Shown here one piece after another: positions 34,968-45,271 of a DNA stretch of 64,000 nucleotides (position 1 is the stretch's first letter; each line of letters opens with the position of its first letter). A program made the translations under genes and the position numbers. The DNA is from Platerodrilus igneus. Taxonomy: Eukaryota; Arthropoda; Insecta; Coleoptera; Lycidae. A model generated the notes under the pieces. The model did not search any database and had not been told where the DNA came from. It saw only the letters and a list, made by a program, of their open reading frames with translations. The stretch is taken from contig JARFIW010000839.1 of the NCBI GenBank assembly GCA_036346225.1, forward strand, positions 237,001 through 301,000, given 5' to 3'.

Positions 34968-37071
34968 TGCTGTGGAACTGACAAAATTTGTGCCCCATCG
35001 TTTGCTATGAATTTCAAAAAAAATCACTGGTCGCCCCACGAATTGGACCAACATCAAATTTTCGAAAAAAATTTAATAAAAGAAAATAACAAAAAATTTT
35101 CTTACACTTCCTTTTGGAACGCCTCCTTATTTCTGCTCACCCTGGCTAGCCCAGCAATCGGCTTCTTCTTGAATACCTACCATCCTAAGCATCTTCCTTT
35201 CTCACAAACACAGTCAAATGAAATTACCACTCAAATAATGCAACAAAACATACAACCTTTTGTTTACACATATTAACCAGTTTCCAGCATTAAGAAATAT
35301 TTACACGGTGGTGCAGACCGTTTGCTAGAACTGTTACCACCTCAATCAATAAATACTTTAAAGTCCTTGATTTTAATATATTTCAACAAATTCTATTTAA
35401 TACGAGTAGATGGCCTTTCATGCACCCTAAATTGATTTTATTCTGGTCTATTTTGAGCTTATTATAATCCAGTTTCTCTAAATGCTTTTAAACCTCGCAT
35501 TTTTATTAAAAACAAATTTAAAGACCCGTTCACTCCTTACTACAACATTTTATATCATGAATAAACATTTATATATAATCAATAAACCCTTTTAAATCAT
35601 AAATATTAATTGTCCTGTACATATACCCTTTTAAACGAGGTTTTAAGGTAATAAATACACCTCCAATACGTCAAAGCACTCAAACACACAAATATCAACA
35701 CAAATGTTTATACAAAAAGCAGGAAATTAATTTTCTTTACCTGGAAAAAGCTTCTTCTCTCGTCACCTCTGAAGATGGGTTCCAGAAACCCTCGTCGTTG
35801 TGTCCATATAATTCGATTATGCCTGGATCTAACTGATCCCCACTATCCAAATCTTTGCCACCAGCTCTAAGTTTCTACTCAGATATTTGCCTTGGCCAAA
35901 CTTATCATTCCATACCAAGTACACTACATGCATACTAGTTAAGTTTTAGGATTCGCTTGCCCAAGTACCATCCCTTTATTCAATAGAGTCGTTGTAGTAA
36001 CGGCACCTTTTGTGCAGACCTTAGCAGCCACTCGTGCAATATCACTTTTACTACTTTTGCGGTACGTTACTACAGCTTTACATATTTTCAAACATGATGT
36101 TGTGTGCTACTTTACCGAATACACAATAATTAATACACAAGGGCATATACTATCAATTACGTTGAAGATCCAAACGCAATCTCAGATCTAAAAGAAAAAA
36201 GATCTTCAATATCTTTGTCCGAGTATTATATACCCTTTTCAACCCCCCCCCCCCCTGTAACCTAGTTCCATTGAAAAACTTATTTTTAAATTTACTTCTA
36301 CAAATTTTGAACGTAACGTCTGAAAAATTCCGAGATTATTATAATGATACACTGAAATTTGTTTAATACCTCAACAGACGCGCGCTTCTTACAACTGCCT
36401 TACCTTAGACCAATGATATAATTTTCCCTCGTCATGACGCTCCACCTAACAGCTATCTTTCTCCGTTCTACCCATATTTATTGTCTCTTTTAGAAACTCC
36501 TCTCAAGCTACAGAAAATAGATATAGTTGTTGGCCTTCACACTTTCCCGTATATTTTAGACGTGACTTGTAACCAACGCTTACTTATACGTTTCTCTGTA
36601 TGTTTCATATTATAGATTTTTTATTTCACTAAGTTTTCAAGACGCGTGTTATTGTTAGCAGTTTGTCAAATAGACCATTGCAACAATTTCATAGAAATTC
36701 TGTCTCAACGTATAATCCAGTTTTATAAACCTGACATTTAACGAACAGGTGTTTCTTCAAAGTCACTTGTTATTTAAAATAACAATTCCGAGTTTCTCCC
36801 TTTCTTAGGATTTGTAAACGAAAGTTTGCTTTTATGTTAATGGAAAGATGCGTTTAAATTATTGATTTTCTATACTTGAAAACTACGTTTCTGCTTCCAT
36901 GCGCTTGATTTAAAATTATTACAATTTAATTATGCGTATCCTTGGGTGTTTATGTACTCTAAAGCTTTTCCCTTTGTGCAATTTTAACATTCTAATTTAG
37001 AATTACAAAATCTGTTAATAACTATCTGTCTTAACTATCCAAATTGATTAATTTAACCTATAATTCCACGT

Positions 37072-37073
<2 letters not shown>
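34968..37073 (-). repeat. 5' LTR of copy 2
   Basis: Full-length LTR of 2.1 kb, from TGCTGTGG beside the PBS to CCACGTCA at the TA array. It holds a PBS-like module at about 35029-35046 (GTCGCCCCACGAATTGG), a promoter-like block at 35454-35472, a poly-C run of 13 at 36243-36255 and the U3 block at about 36515-36529 in a mutated form. Confidence 0.8.

Positions 37074-37112
<39 letters not shown>
37074..37112. repeat. (TA)n array
   Basis: TA array touching the 5' LTR end of copy 2. Confidence 0.95.
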
Positions 37113-37115
<3 letters not shown>

Positions 37116-38084
37116 CTTCTTGCATCTTTATGCTATGCTCGTTAACCAAACAAATGTAATGCATAATCGAGCATCCGATCAACCGATAAAAAGTCCAAAA
37201 TATTATTCCCATCTGTTTGCTAGATACATGTTAAGCAAGTCATTTTGGTCTAGTTAAATATTCTAACTAAAATTCAGTATTCTTAGTTCCGTAATTTAAT
37301 TTGAGTTCGACATTTGTCTTATAACATGTTATATGACTTTTTAGTTCTCTAATGCTAAACCTATGCATTCTATTTCTACCACCAAAATGCTTTCTATATT
37401 CTACAAAACAAGAGTCGAAGCGTGTCGGAGGCATAAATACAAAGTTGAATAACACACCAAAAAGATTGTTGTAATACAAACTAAAAAGTATGCATCTATT
37501 TACCAAATACCCGCCAAACCCCCAACATACCAGTGCACACTCGAGCGAGTAAGTCCACCTGAACATTTCTCCAGGGCTACTAAGTATGACCGCCAAGGAT
37601 GGCCGCCAGGGGGCCATGGTTATTATGGAGCATTTTCTAAAACAATTACACATTTGTTGCACAATTAAAAACAATTATTTATACATTTTATTAAAAATCA
37701 CGGATAGAAGCTGTATTATTTATATATTAATCGAAATTCTACCAACTTCGTCGTTTATCTTCTTTTAAAATCTTTTTGCAATAGCTATAAAATCGCGTTT
37801 AAAATCACCATTCGTCCATTGCTAGCACAACCTATCAGTTGTTATAGTAATAAAACGAATTTTGCAAGTAAACACAAAAACACCACAAATAATGTTTTTA
37901 AGACACACGCTTTACACGAGTCTTCTTTATTCGTGCTGATACATTTTCTGTAGTTCCTTAAAAATTTCCTAATTATCTGTTTGTCCTACCTTACGCTAAA
38001 CACATTGAATGTGTATTCTTCTCCTTAATATTTTGCAACACTTGTGTGCAACAAATTGTTTACACTCACTTGTTTTAACATCTT
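37113..38084. other. Unannotated region with a CTCF-like site
   Basis: No TE motif recognised. A 135-residue frame on the minus strand (37267-37674) is longer than most chance frames here, but shows no domain and has no neighbours supporting it, so I do not call it a gene. A GC-rich TGGCCGCCAGGGGGCCATGG lies at 37600-37619. Confidence 0.35.
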
Positions 38085-38180
38085 CAAAGACTAAAATTTA
38101 ACAAATATTAGTATACAAACTTGAAACAGTAAGTGGAGTAGCTTCACTGCTTTAAGTTTGTATACTAATATTTGTTAAAT
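38085..38180. repeat. Short inverted repeat (hairpin)
   Basis: Arms of about 32 bp (TAACAAATATTAGTATACAA... at about 38099-38130 and its inverse at about 38147-38178) enclose a loop of about 16 bp. It lies immediately upstream of the hammerhead-like motif at 38184. Confidence 0.8.
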
Positions 38181-38183
38181 TAC

Positions 38184-38230
38184 ATTCTTCGAAGAAGGCA
38201 TAATTGTTCATGTCGAAATATCGAATATAA
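38184..38230 (+). ncRNA. Degenerate hammerhead-like motif
   Basis: Stem I TTACATTC with GAATATAA (one mismatch), core TCGAAGA (38189-38195, expected CUGANGA), stem II GGCAT/ATGTC with loop AATTGTTC (38197-38214), GAAA (38215-38218), then TATC with the cleavage position at C38222. All parts are at hammerhead spacing, but core positions C3 and U4 are changed. Probably the remnant of a PLE terminal repeat. Confidence 0.45.
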
Positions 38231-38303
38231 TTACAGAGTAATGCTGTATTTTTATTTGTACGAACGAGTACATCTCAATATTCTACACAATTCTGTTTCA
38301 TTA

Positions 38304-38307
38304 TATA

Positions 38308-38343
<36 letters not shown>
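38304..38343. repeat. (TA)n array
   Basis: TA array with TTTA interruptions, left of the L-related LTR. Confidence 0.9.
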
Positions 38344-38344
<1 letters not shown>

Positions 38345-38940
38345 TGCTGTAATTATAGGGTTAATTTAGGGGTAGGTTAAGTCATAGGGCTTGTAGAATA
38401 AATAAGAGAAACTCCCAGGTAACAAAAGTATATAATTACAGATATTAGAGGAGCAAATAGGTCATTATAAATATTATTAGTTGAGAGCACACTGTATATA
38501 GCAGTACAAATGATTAAAACGCATATCCGAAAGTAGATACAGTAAAAAACCTGCATGAATTGGCTAGATAAATATTTAAATAGTGCGTTAATACATTATC
38601 TTAAACGCACGCAGAAGTTATGCATTATTTTAAAAGCGTACGTGATCTAAAAGTTTCACATTTGTTTAAAAATCCAATTTATTTGAAAATAAACAAACAC
38701 CAAATTTATTCCATTCAGATTAGAATAAGGTCAACAACAATAATACGTTAGTTGTTGGACGAAGATTCCTGGGATTTCTGAATTAAATGTGAGATATTAT
38801 AATGAATTACGTGACTTTCTTAGCATCGTTTTCTGCAATTGAACTAAACAATTGGTAAAGTTTCCCAAAATAACAAGAGATAAAACACTTGGTCTTGCCC
38901 AGCACGTGAAGTCAACGAATCGCAAACAAAAGAGGCCGAT

Positions 38941-38988
<48 letters not shown>

Positions 38989-39960
38989 AATTACAATATT
39001 AAATTAAAATCGAAACAACGATCCTAATAAAGATTCCTGTTAATTACGATCTTAAATACAATTTTGGATACGAGACTCTGGAGAATGCTGCCTGTTCAAG
39101 CAATTTGATAATTTCTGAAAATGGTAGATATTCTATTACGGAAATGAAAAACCTTTCATTGGAATAACTTCACGAAAACGATTTGGACATTAATTTGGCT
39201 GGATGTCGACTTCAATTCTGGGAAATGCAGAGCACCTACTGAACCACTTCAGGTTAGATATTTTGATTTGATTTATTTCTAAAAATGTTTTTATCTCAAT
39301 AATAATTATTCAAAGTGTAAGAGCTGACAAATTGGGGTTTTTGTATAAATTTATGAAAAGTAATAGACATCTTGAAACGTTTCAATAGGTCTCTAAATGT
39401 AATAAAAGCTCGTTTTGCTGGCTTGATTTTCTAAAAATCTGACAAATGTATATAATTTAAAAGGAGAGAAGATATTTAAAAAGGTTGTAAACATTTAATC
39501 ATTATACAGTGTATTGTAGAAGTGCTTTATTTAATTGAATCAGCTAGTCAAGGAAAAGAAAATTATAAATTAATATTTCTACAAGTACTTGAGTGATAAA
39601 GGTATAAATCATAGCATAAATATTGCGTCCAAGCGTAGGGGCTAACACGAGAAAATCACAGCATAAATTTGGTCTGCACAGCCGTATGGCTAGAATAACA
39701 TGCGTTTTATTTTTCCTACAGGGAAATAACACGACATAAAAATGTACGCTCAAACCGTGGGGCGAATATCACAGTAAGCAGTATGCATATATTGTAGTAG
39801 TAAGGCGCGCGTTGTGAGCGCCGCTGAAAGAGTCATGTGGTAAAGGAAAGTATGACATAAAAATCGCCGCACGTTGTGGCGCCGCTGAAAGGGTGCTGTG
39901 GCGAGGGTCGCGTTGTGAGTGTCACTAAAAGAGTGCAGTGATATAGAGATAGCAAATTGT
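38344..39960 (+). mobile_element. Diverged family L-related LTR with reiterated end modules
   Basis: It starts GCTGTAATTATAGGGTTAAT, resembling the L LTR start, and ends in a series of CATAAA..., GCGTCCAAGCGTAGGGGC, GTACGCTCAAACCGTGGGGC, GCGCGCGTTGTGAGCGCC, GCCGCACGTTGTGGCGCC and GTCGCGTTGTGAGTGTCAC modules (39610-39945). These are variants of the CACAGCA-spacer-PBS-like junction seen in the other L LTRs. It is split by a TA array (38947-38985). Divergence is high, so family membership is tentative and boundaries approximate. Confidence 0.4.
38947..38985. repeat. (TA)n array
   Basis: TA array inside the diverged L-related LTR region. Confidence 0.95.
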
Positions 39961-40976
39961 AAACTTGAAATTGTTTACTAACCTACCTTTCCAACGGAAT
40001 TTATGAAGTTTCAAATGAGATAATACACAGCAATATCACAAAGTATTTATACAGTATGAACTATTTTCTCTCTTACAAAAACATATAGAACATCTACAAC
40101 ATCGTTTCTTTCAATAATAAAAAAATTTCTAAGAAGTACTTATTATATAAAAAAATTGCTCCTTACCTTATTTTAAATTTACAGAACTAAATTTTCTTTG
40201 TTAAGAATAGTTTACCTGGTTATGTTTGTTGCCACGCTTGTAAGGTTTCATTGGTCAAAAAATACTTGACAGATAATCCATTAAAAGGTCAGAGTATTTC
40301 GAGCTCCGATCAAAAATTTTCCTGCTTAAAATCCCTTACAAAAGAAAATTATTATTACTATCTTAAACTAGATACAAATACTCCAATGTCAGCTAAAATA
40401 AATCTAAAAGTAATACTTGCAGAATCCACAAAAACGCTCCTCGTAATTAAATATCTTCTTAAGTTAAATTGCTGTCCAAGTCAGCTTACAAGATCTTTCA
40501 TATTTAAAATCCTCGTTTCAAACAGCAGTTACCAAAGTACATTAAGCTTAAATTTTCTTATCAATTAATTAATAAAATTTTTAAAGTAGCGTTATGTTGA
40601 AGAATTTTCCCTTTTTAGTGCAATTTAATAGATTCTACTTTTTATGTAATTTGCATTTAAAATCACTTCTATATTCATTAATCTTAATTATTAAATTACA
40701 GTATACTTGTCGCATACTTCAAATATTATCTTCGCAAATCAACAGCTCGTGACATATCAAAATAACATTTCACGACAGAATTTAAGAGACGAATGAATCA
40801 AATGAATTGCACAATTCCCCGTTTTAATAAACGCTTTCTAATATATCTAAATTATCTATATCCAAAAAGTTGTAGAATAGTATGGAATATTATGATGCAA
40901 GTTTTCACAAAAAAATAGATTAGTTTTTAAAATGGCTGCGTTTATAACTCGTAATCTAAGTTGCAGTTATTCGTGA
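39961..40976. other. Unannotated flank left of the errantivirus-like element
   Basis: AT-rich, no recognised feature; ends at the CGCG target-site duplication. Sequence from 53982 onward is its continuation before insertion. Confidence 0.4.
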
Positions 40977-40980
40977 CGCG

Positions 40981-41489
40981 AGTTAAAGTTCGGGCCTTTG
41001 GAGCTGGTTTTTTAAAAACACTTTGAAACTTTAACAATATTTTTATTAGTTAAAATTTGGATAACTTGTACATAATACTAAAATAATTATTGTACTAGTG
41101 AGTAGCTCAAACAACGAAGTATGGAGTTTGGAGACTGACTGCCGGGCATTGAGCTCCCGGGCCTTTTATAATAACCTGCCCCTCACACGGCTGTGAGAAC
41201 TTGCAGATCTCATGTCTGCGTTTCTCTTTAATTGTACACTTTATTACAATGTAACAACTTAATTCTAAGTAATTGCGGTCTGTTGACCGCCTGTGACCTG
41301 CCACCTGCAGTATCACTGCCCTCACGGATGCAAAGTTGCATGTCCGTTCACATGAACTGTCGATAACCTCTCTGGGTTATCCTTGTGTTACAATGTTGCA
41401 TTGAACTTATACTTTTACTTAATAATTTCTAATAATTCATATTAGATTCAATACATCAATATATATAGGTAATTGGGGGATACGTAACT
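40981..41489 (-). repeat. 3' LTR of the errantivirus-like element
   Basis: 509 bp, near-identical to the 5' LTR except for an extra 158 bp (41000-41157) between two CGGGCCTTT copies. Confidence 0.9.
41000..41157. mobile_element. 158-bp insert in the 3' LTR, possible small DNA element
   Basis: It begins GGAGCT and ends AGCTCC (6-bp inverted termini) and is flanked by 9-bp direct repeats CGGGCCTTT (40991-40999 and 41158-41166); the 5' LTR has a single CGGGCCTTT. This is what a small TIR element with a 9-bp target duplication leaves. A deletion between the two short repeats in the 5' LTR would look the same. Confidence 0.35.
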
Positions 41490-41499
41490 CCTCCCACCG
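41490..41499 (-). promoter_or_regulatory. Polypurine tract of the errantivirus-like element
   Basis: GGTGGGAGG on the minus strand ends exactly at the 3' LTR start AGTTACG; the expected plus-strand primer site. Confidence 0.75.
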
Positions 41500-41556
41500 T
41501 AAATGAAAAATTAAGGGTTTTCTTAATTTTAAATACATAAAATACATTATTTAAAT

Positions 41557-42400
41557 TCATTTAAAATTCATTGTTTCTAAGGGTATACTTATTGTTTCCT
41601 TTTTTCTCTTTGTTTCCTTATATCTAGAACTGTTTCCTTCATTCTTATATCTAAGGTACATTTTGTATAATACATACATGATTACAAAAATTATTAAAAT
41701 GATTAATACAATTGTCCAAACACTTATATTATTATAATGTAACTTTGGCGTTTTGATTTCACTTAATTGTTCTTTATAACTTTCCACTAATTTCACGGCG
41801 TGGTTGAGATCGTCTAAGTCTAGATGCTCTAGCTTCATGGGTTTCTTAATTATTTCTTCGTCTTCTTGTTGTATCTTGAATTGTAGTTCCGGTAGGTTTG
41901 CAAGTTTCTTTGTTGCTATGGGATCTTGATAAACTCTGATAACTTCATCTTTCAATTTCACATAACAATCTTCTTTGAGGGTAATTAGTTTGCTTCCGAT
42001 TAATGCTTGGTTATTTTCATCTTGGTTGCAGTGGATGGTTGCTATTACTTCTGTTGGGGCAATGGCTATCCATTTGTTATCTGTAACTTTTTGAATTTTC
42101 ATATTAGTTATTTGCACTTGTTTGGTTTCACAGTTTTCGTAATGATTTGAGAATTTTAATAGTTGTACTTCACAAGGGCTGTCTTCTTGAATGGTGGTGG
42201 TCGTCATCGATTGACATAAATATTGATTTGGTGTTACTTCAGTACATTTTTCGTTTGTATAACCATATCTTAGTTCATTTAGGGATAGGAATTTGGTTTT
42301 GGGTATGATTACTTGGTATGTGCTAGTAACCTTTGTTGGAAAAGCAATTAAATGATACTAATGATAATTGTTACTTTCTACTATCTAGATTTCTATTAAA
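41557..42400 (-). pseudogene. Env remnant (baculovirus-F-like envelope protein)
   Basis: An open 216-residue frame (41557-42207) holds the C-terminal part of an envelope protein: Cys-containing ectodomain, a helical stretch, a hydrophobic membrane anchor near residues 161-186 and a short basic cytoplasmic tail. The same frame continues upstream to about 42330 without its own start. Most of the N-terminal half, including the region where a furin site and fusion peptide would be expected, is missing or scrambled between 42330 and 42541. Position after pol and the single C-terminal anchor fit the F-like Env of insect errantiviruses. It cannot make a complete envelope protein. Confidence 0.75.
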
Positions 42401-42541
42401 AATATTATTTCGTTATTCTTAATGTTGCTAAAATTTGATACATTAAAGTAAGGGTTGATATTATTTGAGTAAATATTGTATTTTGTATACTGACTAGTTT
42501 ATTTGGTAGTATACCGGGGTTGTTTTTTATATGTTCTATTA

Positions 42542-44674
42542 TTACTTGGTTGTCCGTTCTACCTTGGTGGAGGTTGACGGTAAGGGTGATGACTGTCCAT
42601 CTGAAATTACAGGGTGTCTTAGGTTTTTAAAATGAATGTATTTAGTTATTTTACCGTTGTCTACTACTGCTATGTTTTTATCTGATATCTTCTTAATTTT
42701 AAATGGTCCTAAATTTCTGGGTGCTGTTTTATGTCGCTTGCTTTGAAAGTTTTTCTCATATACGGTTTGTCCTATTGAAAATTTATTTGAGTCGGTATTT
42801 TTGTTTCGGGTTGTGGTGATACGTTCTTTATCGTTCTCTAATTTATCTTTTACCTTATCGTAAGTTATTTTTAATTTTTGTTTGTGGTCTTTCGCATATT
42901 GTTGATATACTTCTTTATTGTAGTGTATGTCATAGGGATTTCGTGAATCTGAATGTCCTAATGTTAATTCTAAGGGTGTAAAATTTGTTGATGAGTGAAT
43001 TGTGTTATTATAGGCGATTAGTGCGTATGACATTAAATTGGTTATATGTTCCTTTTTATAATTTATTCTTAATAATCTAATTTGTTCTAACAGGGTTAAA
43101 TGTAATCGTTCGATTAGTCCGTTTGACTCAGGGTGGTTTTCCGTTATGAAATGAATGTTTATTTTGTGTAGTTCTAAAGTGTTTTGAATTGTCTCATTTT
43201 TGAATTCGCTACCATTGTCTAAAGTGATTGATTCGGGTGTTCCGTAAAATGTGAAATATTGTAAAAATCCTTGGGTCACGTCAATGCTATTTTTGGATGT
43301 GATTGGTATTGCTTGGCCTATTTTTGTGAATGCGTCTATAATTGTTAGATAGTTTTGCGCTTCTACTACTAGAGTATCGGCATGAAGTTTTTGAAATGGT
43401 TTGTCGGGTGTTTTGGTTAACATTAAGGGTATCTTTGGGGGTTTCCTATCGTATTTCGCTCTGTCACATAGTTCGCATTGGTTAATGAAATCTGTGGTCA
43501 AGTCCTTCATGTCTTTAAAATAATAACGTCTTATGAGTTGTTTTATTGTTTCGTTAATTCCACGATGGTTGGTTTTTCCTTCGTGTTGATTTCTAATTAC
43601 ATCGTTTATTTCGTCAGGGTCGTCTAGTGTTATTAGTTTTCTAGTACATCTGATGAGTTCAGGTCCAGAGTTGTTGAATAGTTTAATGTATAATTCTGAA
43701 AATCTTTGGTATAAATGTTCGGTATTGAAATAAAAATAAAATCGTTTTTTCTCGGGGGTGTATTCTTTTAGAATTTTAATTATTTGTTCCTCATTATCAT
43801 CTTTTGTTATTTGAATTTGATATATCTTTTTGTTATCTACTTTTGTATATTTTACTGGATTGGGGTTATTTAAAACTTCTGTTATTATAAATTGGTTAGG
43901 TTTCATATCGATTGCTTGATTTAAAATTTTAATCGCGTTTTTTGGTTCTTCGTTTTGTGTCGAATGTATTGTGTCGCTCTCGTCTGGATCTTCCCTTATT
44001 TCTTCTTCGTCTACGTTACCTATAATGGATTCCGTTTCTAATGCATTGAGTTGGATTCGGCTTAAAGCGTCTGCGTTGTTGTTATAAATTCCCTTTTTGT
44101 ATATAATTTCGTAATCATACTCTTCGAGTCTGATTCTCCATCTCTGTAATTTTGAATTCGGTTCTTTCAGTTTGCATAGCCATACTAGTGGTCTATGGTC
44201 GGTATATATGTAAAATTTTCTTCCGTATAGGTAAGGTCTAAAATATTTTGTTGCCCAAATTATGGCTAATAATTCTTTTTCTATAGTGCTATATTTTTGT
44301 TCGGTTTCATTTAGGGTTCTGGATGCGTAGCTGATAGGTTTATCGCTACCTACTTTTCCTTGGCTCAATACTGCGCCTAATGCTACATTCGATGCGTCTG
44401 TCGTCAGTATAAATGGTTTTGTAAAGTCTGGGTATTCTAATACAGGGTGATTTGTTAATATGTTTTTAATTTTGTCTACAGCTTTACTAAATTCTGGGGT
44501 GTGTTCAATTTTGTTTCCCTTTTTTAAACAATTTGTCAGGGGTTTGGTTATCTGAGCGTAACCTTTAATGAATTTGCGGTAGTAACCACTAAGTCCTAGA
44601 AATCCTTTAATTTCTTTGTTTGTTTTTGGCAATGGGTAATTTAGAACTGCATTTGTTTTGTCTGGATTTGGCAT
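42542..44674 (-). CDS. pol: Pol C-terminal half: RT thumb, RNase H, integrase (open frame)
   Basis: A 710-residue open frame starts inside RT (the upstream part is frameshifted away, so the ATG at 44674 is internal). Residues about 1-60 are the RT thumb (KEIKGFLGLSGYYRKF). RNase H follows at about 65-205 (FILTTDASNVALGAVLS, YTDHRPLVWL). Integrase spans about 340-650, with an HHCC motif (CELC), catalytic acids in LHADTL, ITLDNGSEF and SNGLIERLH, and a GPF-like C-terminal motif (PRNLGPFKIKKI). All key residues seen are intact, unlike in every other element here. Integrase inserts the cDNA; RNase H removes template RNA. Confidence 0.9.
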   Translation of the reverse strand: MPNPDKTNAVLNYPLPKTNKEIKGFLGLSGYYRKFIKGYAQITKPLTNCLKKGNKIEHTPEFSKAVDKIKNILTNHPVLEYPDFTKPFILTTDASNVALGAVLSQGKVGSDKPISYASRTLNETEQKYSTIEKELLAIIWATKYFRPYLYGRKFYIYTDHRPLVWLCKLKEPNSKLQRWRIRLEEYDYEIIYKKGIYNNNADALSRIQLNALETESIIGNVDEEEIREDPDESDTIHSTQNEEPKNAIKILNQAIDMKPNQFIITEVLNNPNPVKYTKVDNKKIYQIQITKDDNEEQIIKILKEYTPEKKRFYFYFNTEHLYQRFSELYIKLFNNSGPELIRCTRKLITLDDPDEINDVIRNQHEGKTNHRGINETIKQLIRRYYFKDMKDLTTDFINQCELCDRAKYDRKPPKIPLMLTKTPDKPFQKLHADTLVVEAQNYLTIIDAFTKIGQAIPITSKNSIDVTQGFLQYFTFYGTPESITLDNGSEFKNETIQNTLELHKINIHFITENHPESNGLIERLHLTLLEQIRLLRINYKKEHITNLMSYALIAYNNTIHSSTNFTPLELTLGHSDSRNPYDIHYNKEVYQQYAKDHKQKLKITYDKVKDKLENDKERITTTRNKNTDSNKFSIGQTVYEKNFQSKRHKTAPRNLGPFKIKKISDKNIAVVDNGKITKYIHFKNLRHPVISDGQSSPLPSTSTKVERTTK

Positions 44675-44700
44675 TACTCCTTGAGGTGTTATTACATGTC

Positions 44701-45193
44701 CTAAAATGATACTTCTTTTTGTAAAAATTCAGTTTTGTCTAATTGTACTTTAAAATGTGCTTGTCTAAGTCTTTCGAATACTTCTTTCAATCTTTCTATG
44801 TGTTCTACCAGTGATGTGGAATAAACTATGATGTCGTCAAGGTATACAAGGCATTTCTCATTGTGTATTCCTCGTAATATATTGTCCATGACTCTCTGGA
44901 AAGTAGCGGGTGCGTTCTTTAATCCAAATGGCATTCGTTTGTATTCGTAATGTCCTCTAGGTGTGCTGAAGGCTGTTTTGATATGTCTTTTCTTCCATCT
45001 CTACCTGATGGTATCCTGATGCTAGGTCTAATGTTGTAAAATATTGGCATTTGCCTAATTTGTCTAAAATTTCGGTAATATTTGGTAGTGGATATTTGTC
45101 ATCTACCGTTTTTTCATTTAACTTTCTATAATCTATTACCATTCTGTACTTTCTCTTTCCGGTTGCGTCTAATTTCTTAGGTACTATTAACAC
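44701..45193 (-). pseudogene. pol: Pol RT core, frameshifted
   Basis: Two short frames carry fingers and palm: VPKK...YRMVIDYRKLNEKT, FTTLDLASGYHQ (motif A), [17 protein letters not shown] (motif B) and YLDDIIVYS (motif C, both Asp present). One frameshift near 44950-44980 splits motif A from motif B, and another near 44690-44700 separates this part from the 710-residue frame. The catalytic residues survive; the lesions are small indels, which suggests a fairly recent inactivation. Confidence 0.85.
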
Positions 45194-45271
45194 GGGGCTG
45201 CTCCATGGTGAATTGGAGTGCTGGATTATGTCTTGGTCTAATAAATCTGCTACTTGTCTGTCAGCTTCTTC

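Larger units (their letters stand above)
29787..37073 (-). mobile_element. Family L gypsy-like retrotransposon, copy 2
   Basis: Minus-strand element with a full 5' LTR (34968-37073), PBS (34945-34961), broken gag and pol (34824 to 30742), a purine-rich tract (30078-30690) and a 3' LTR reduced to its first 291 bp (29787-30077), cut by a TA array. The two LTR ends share GCGTTTAAATTATTGATTTT and following sequence with indels. All enzyme domains are recognisable in the order PR, RT, RNase H, IN, the Ty3/gypsy order, but each is broken or altered. Confidence 0.85.

Noticed and set aside
37267..37674. 135-residue minus-strand frame
   Set aside because: No domain or homologous copy in the window; no splice or start context that supports it. 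It may be chance in a GC-richer patch.
40251..40568. 105-residue plus-strand frame left of the errantivirus-like element
   Set aside because: Low-complexity, no domain, no conserved context; treated as chance.
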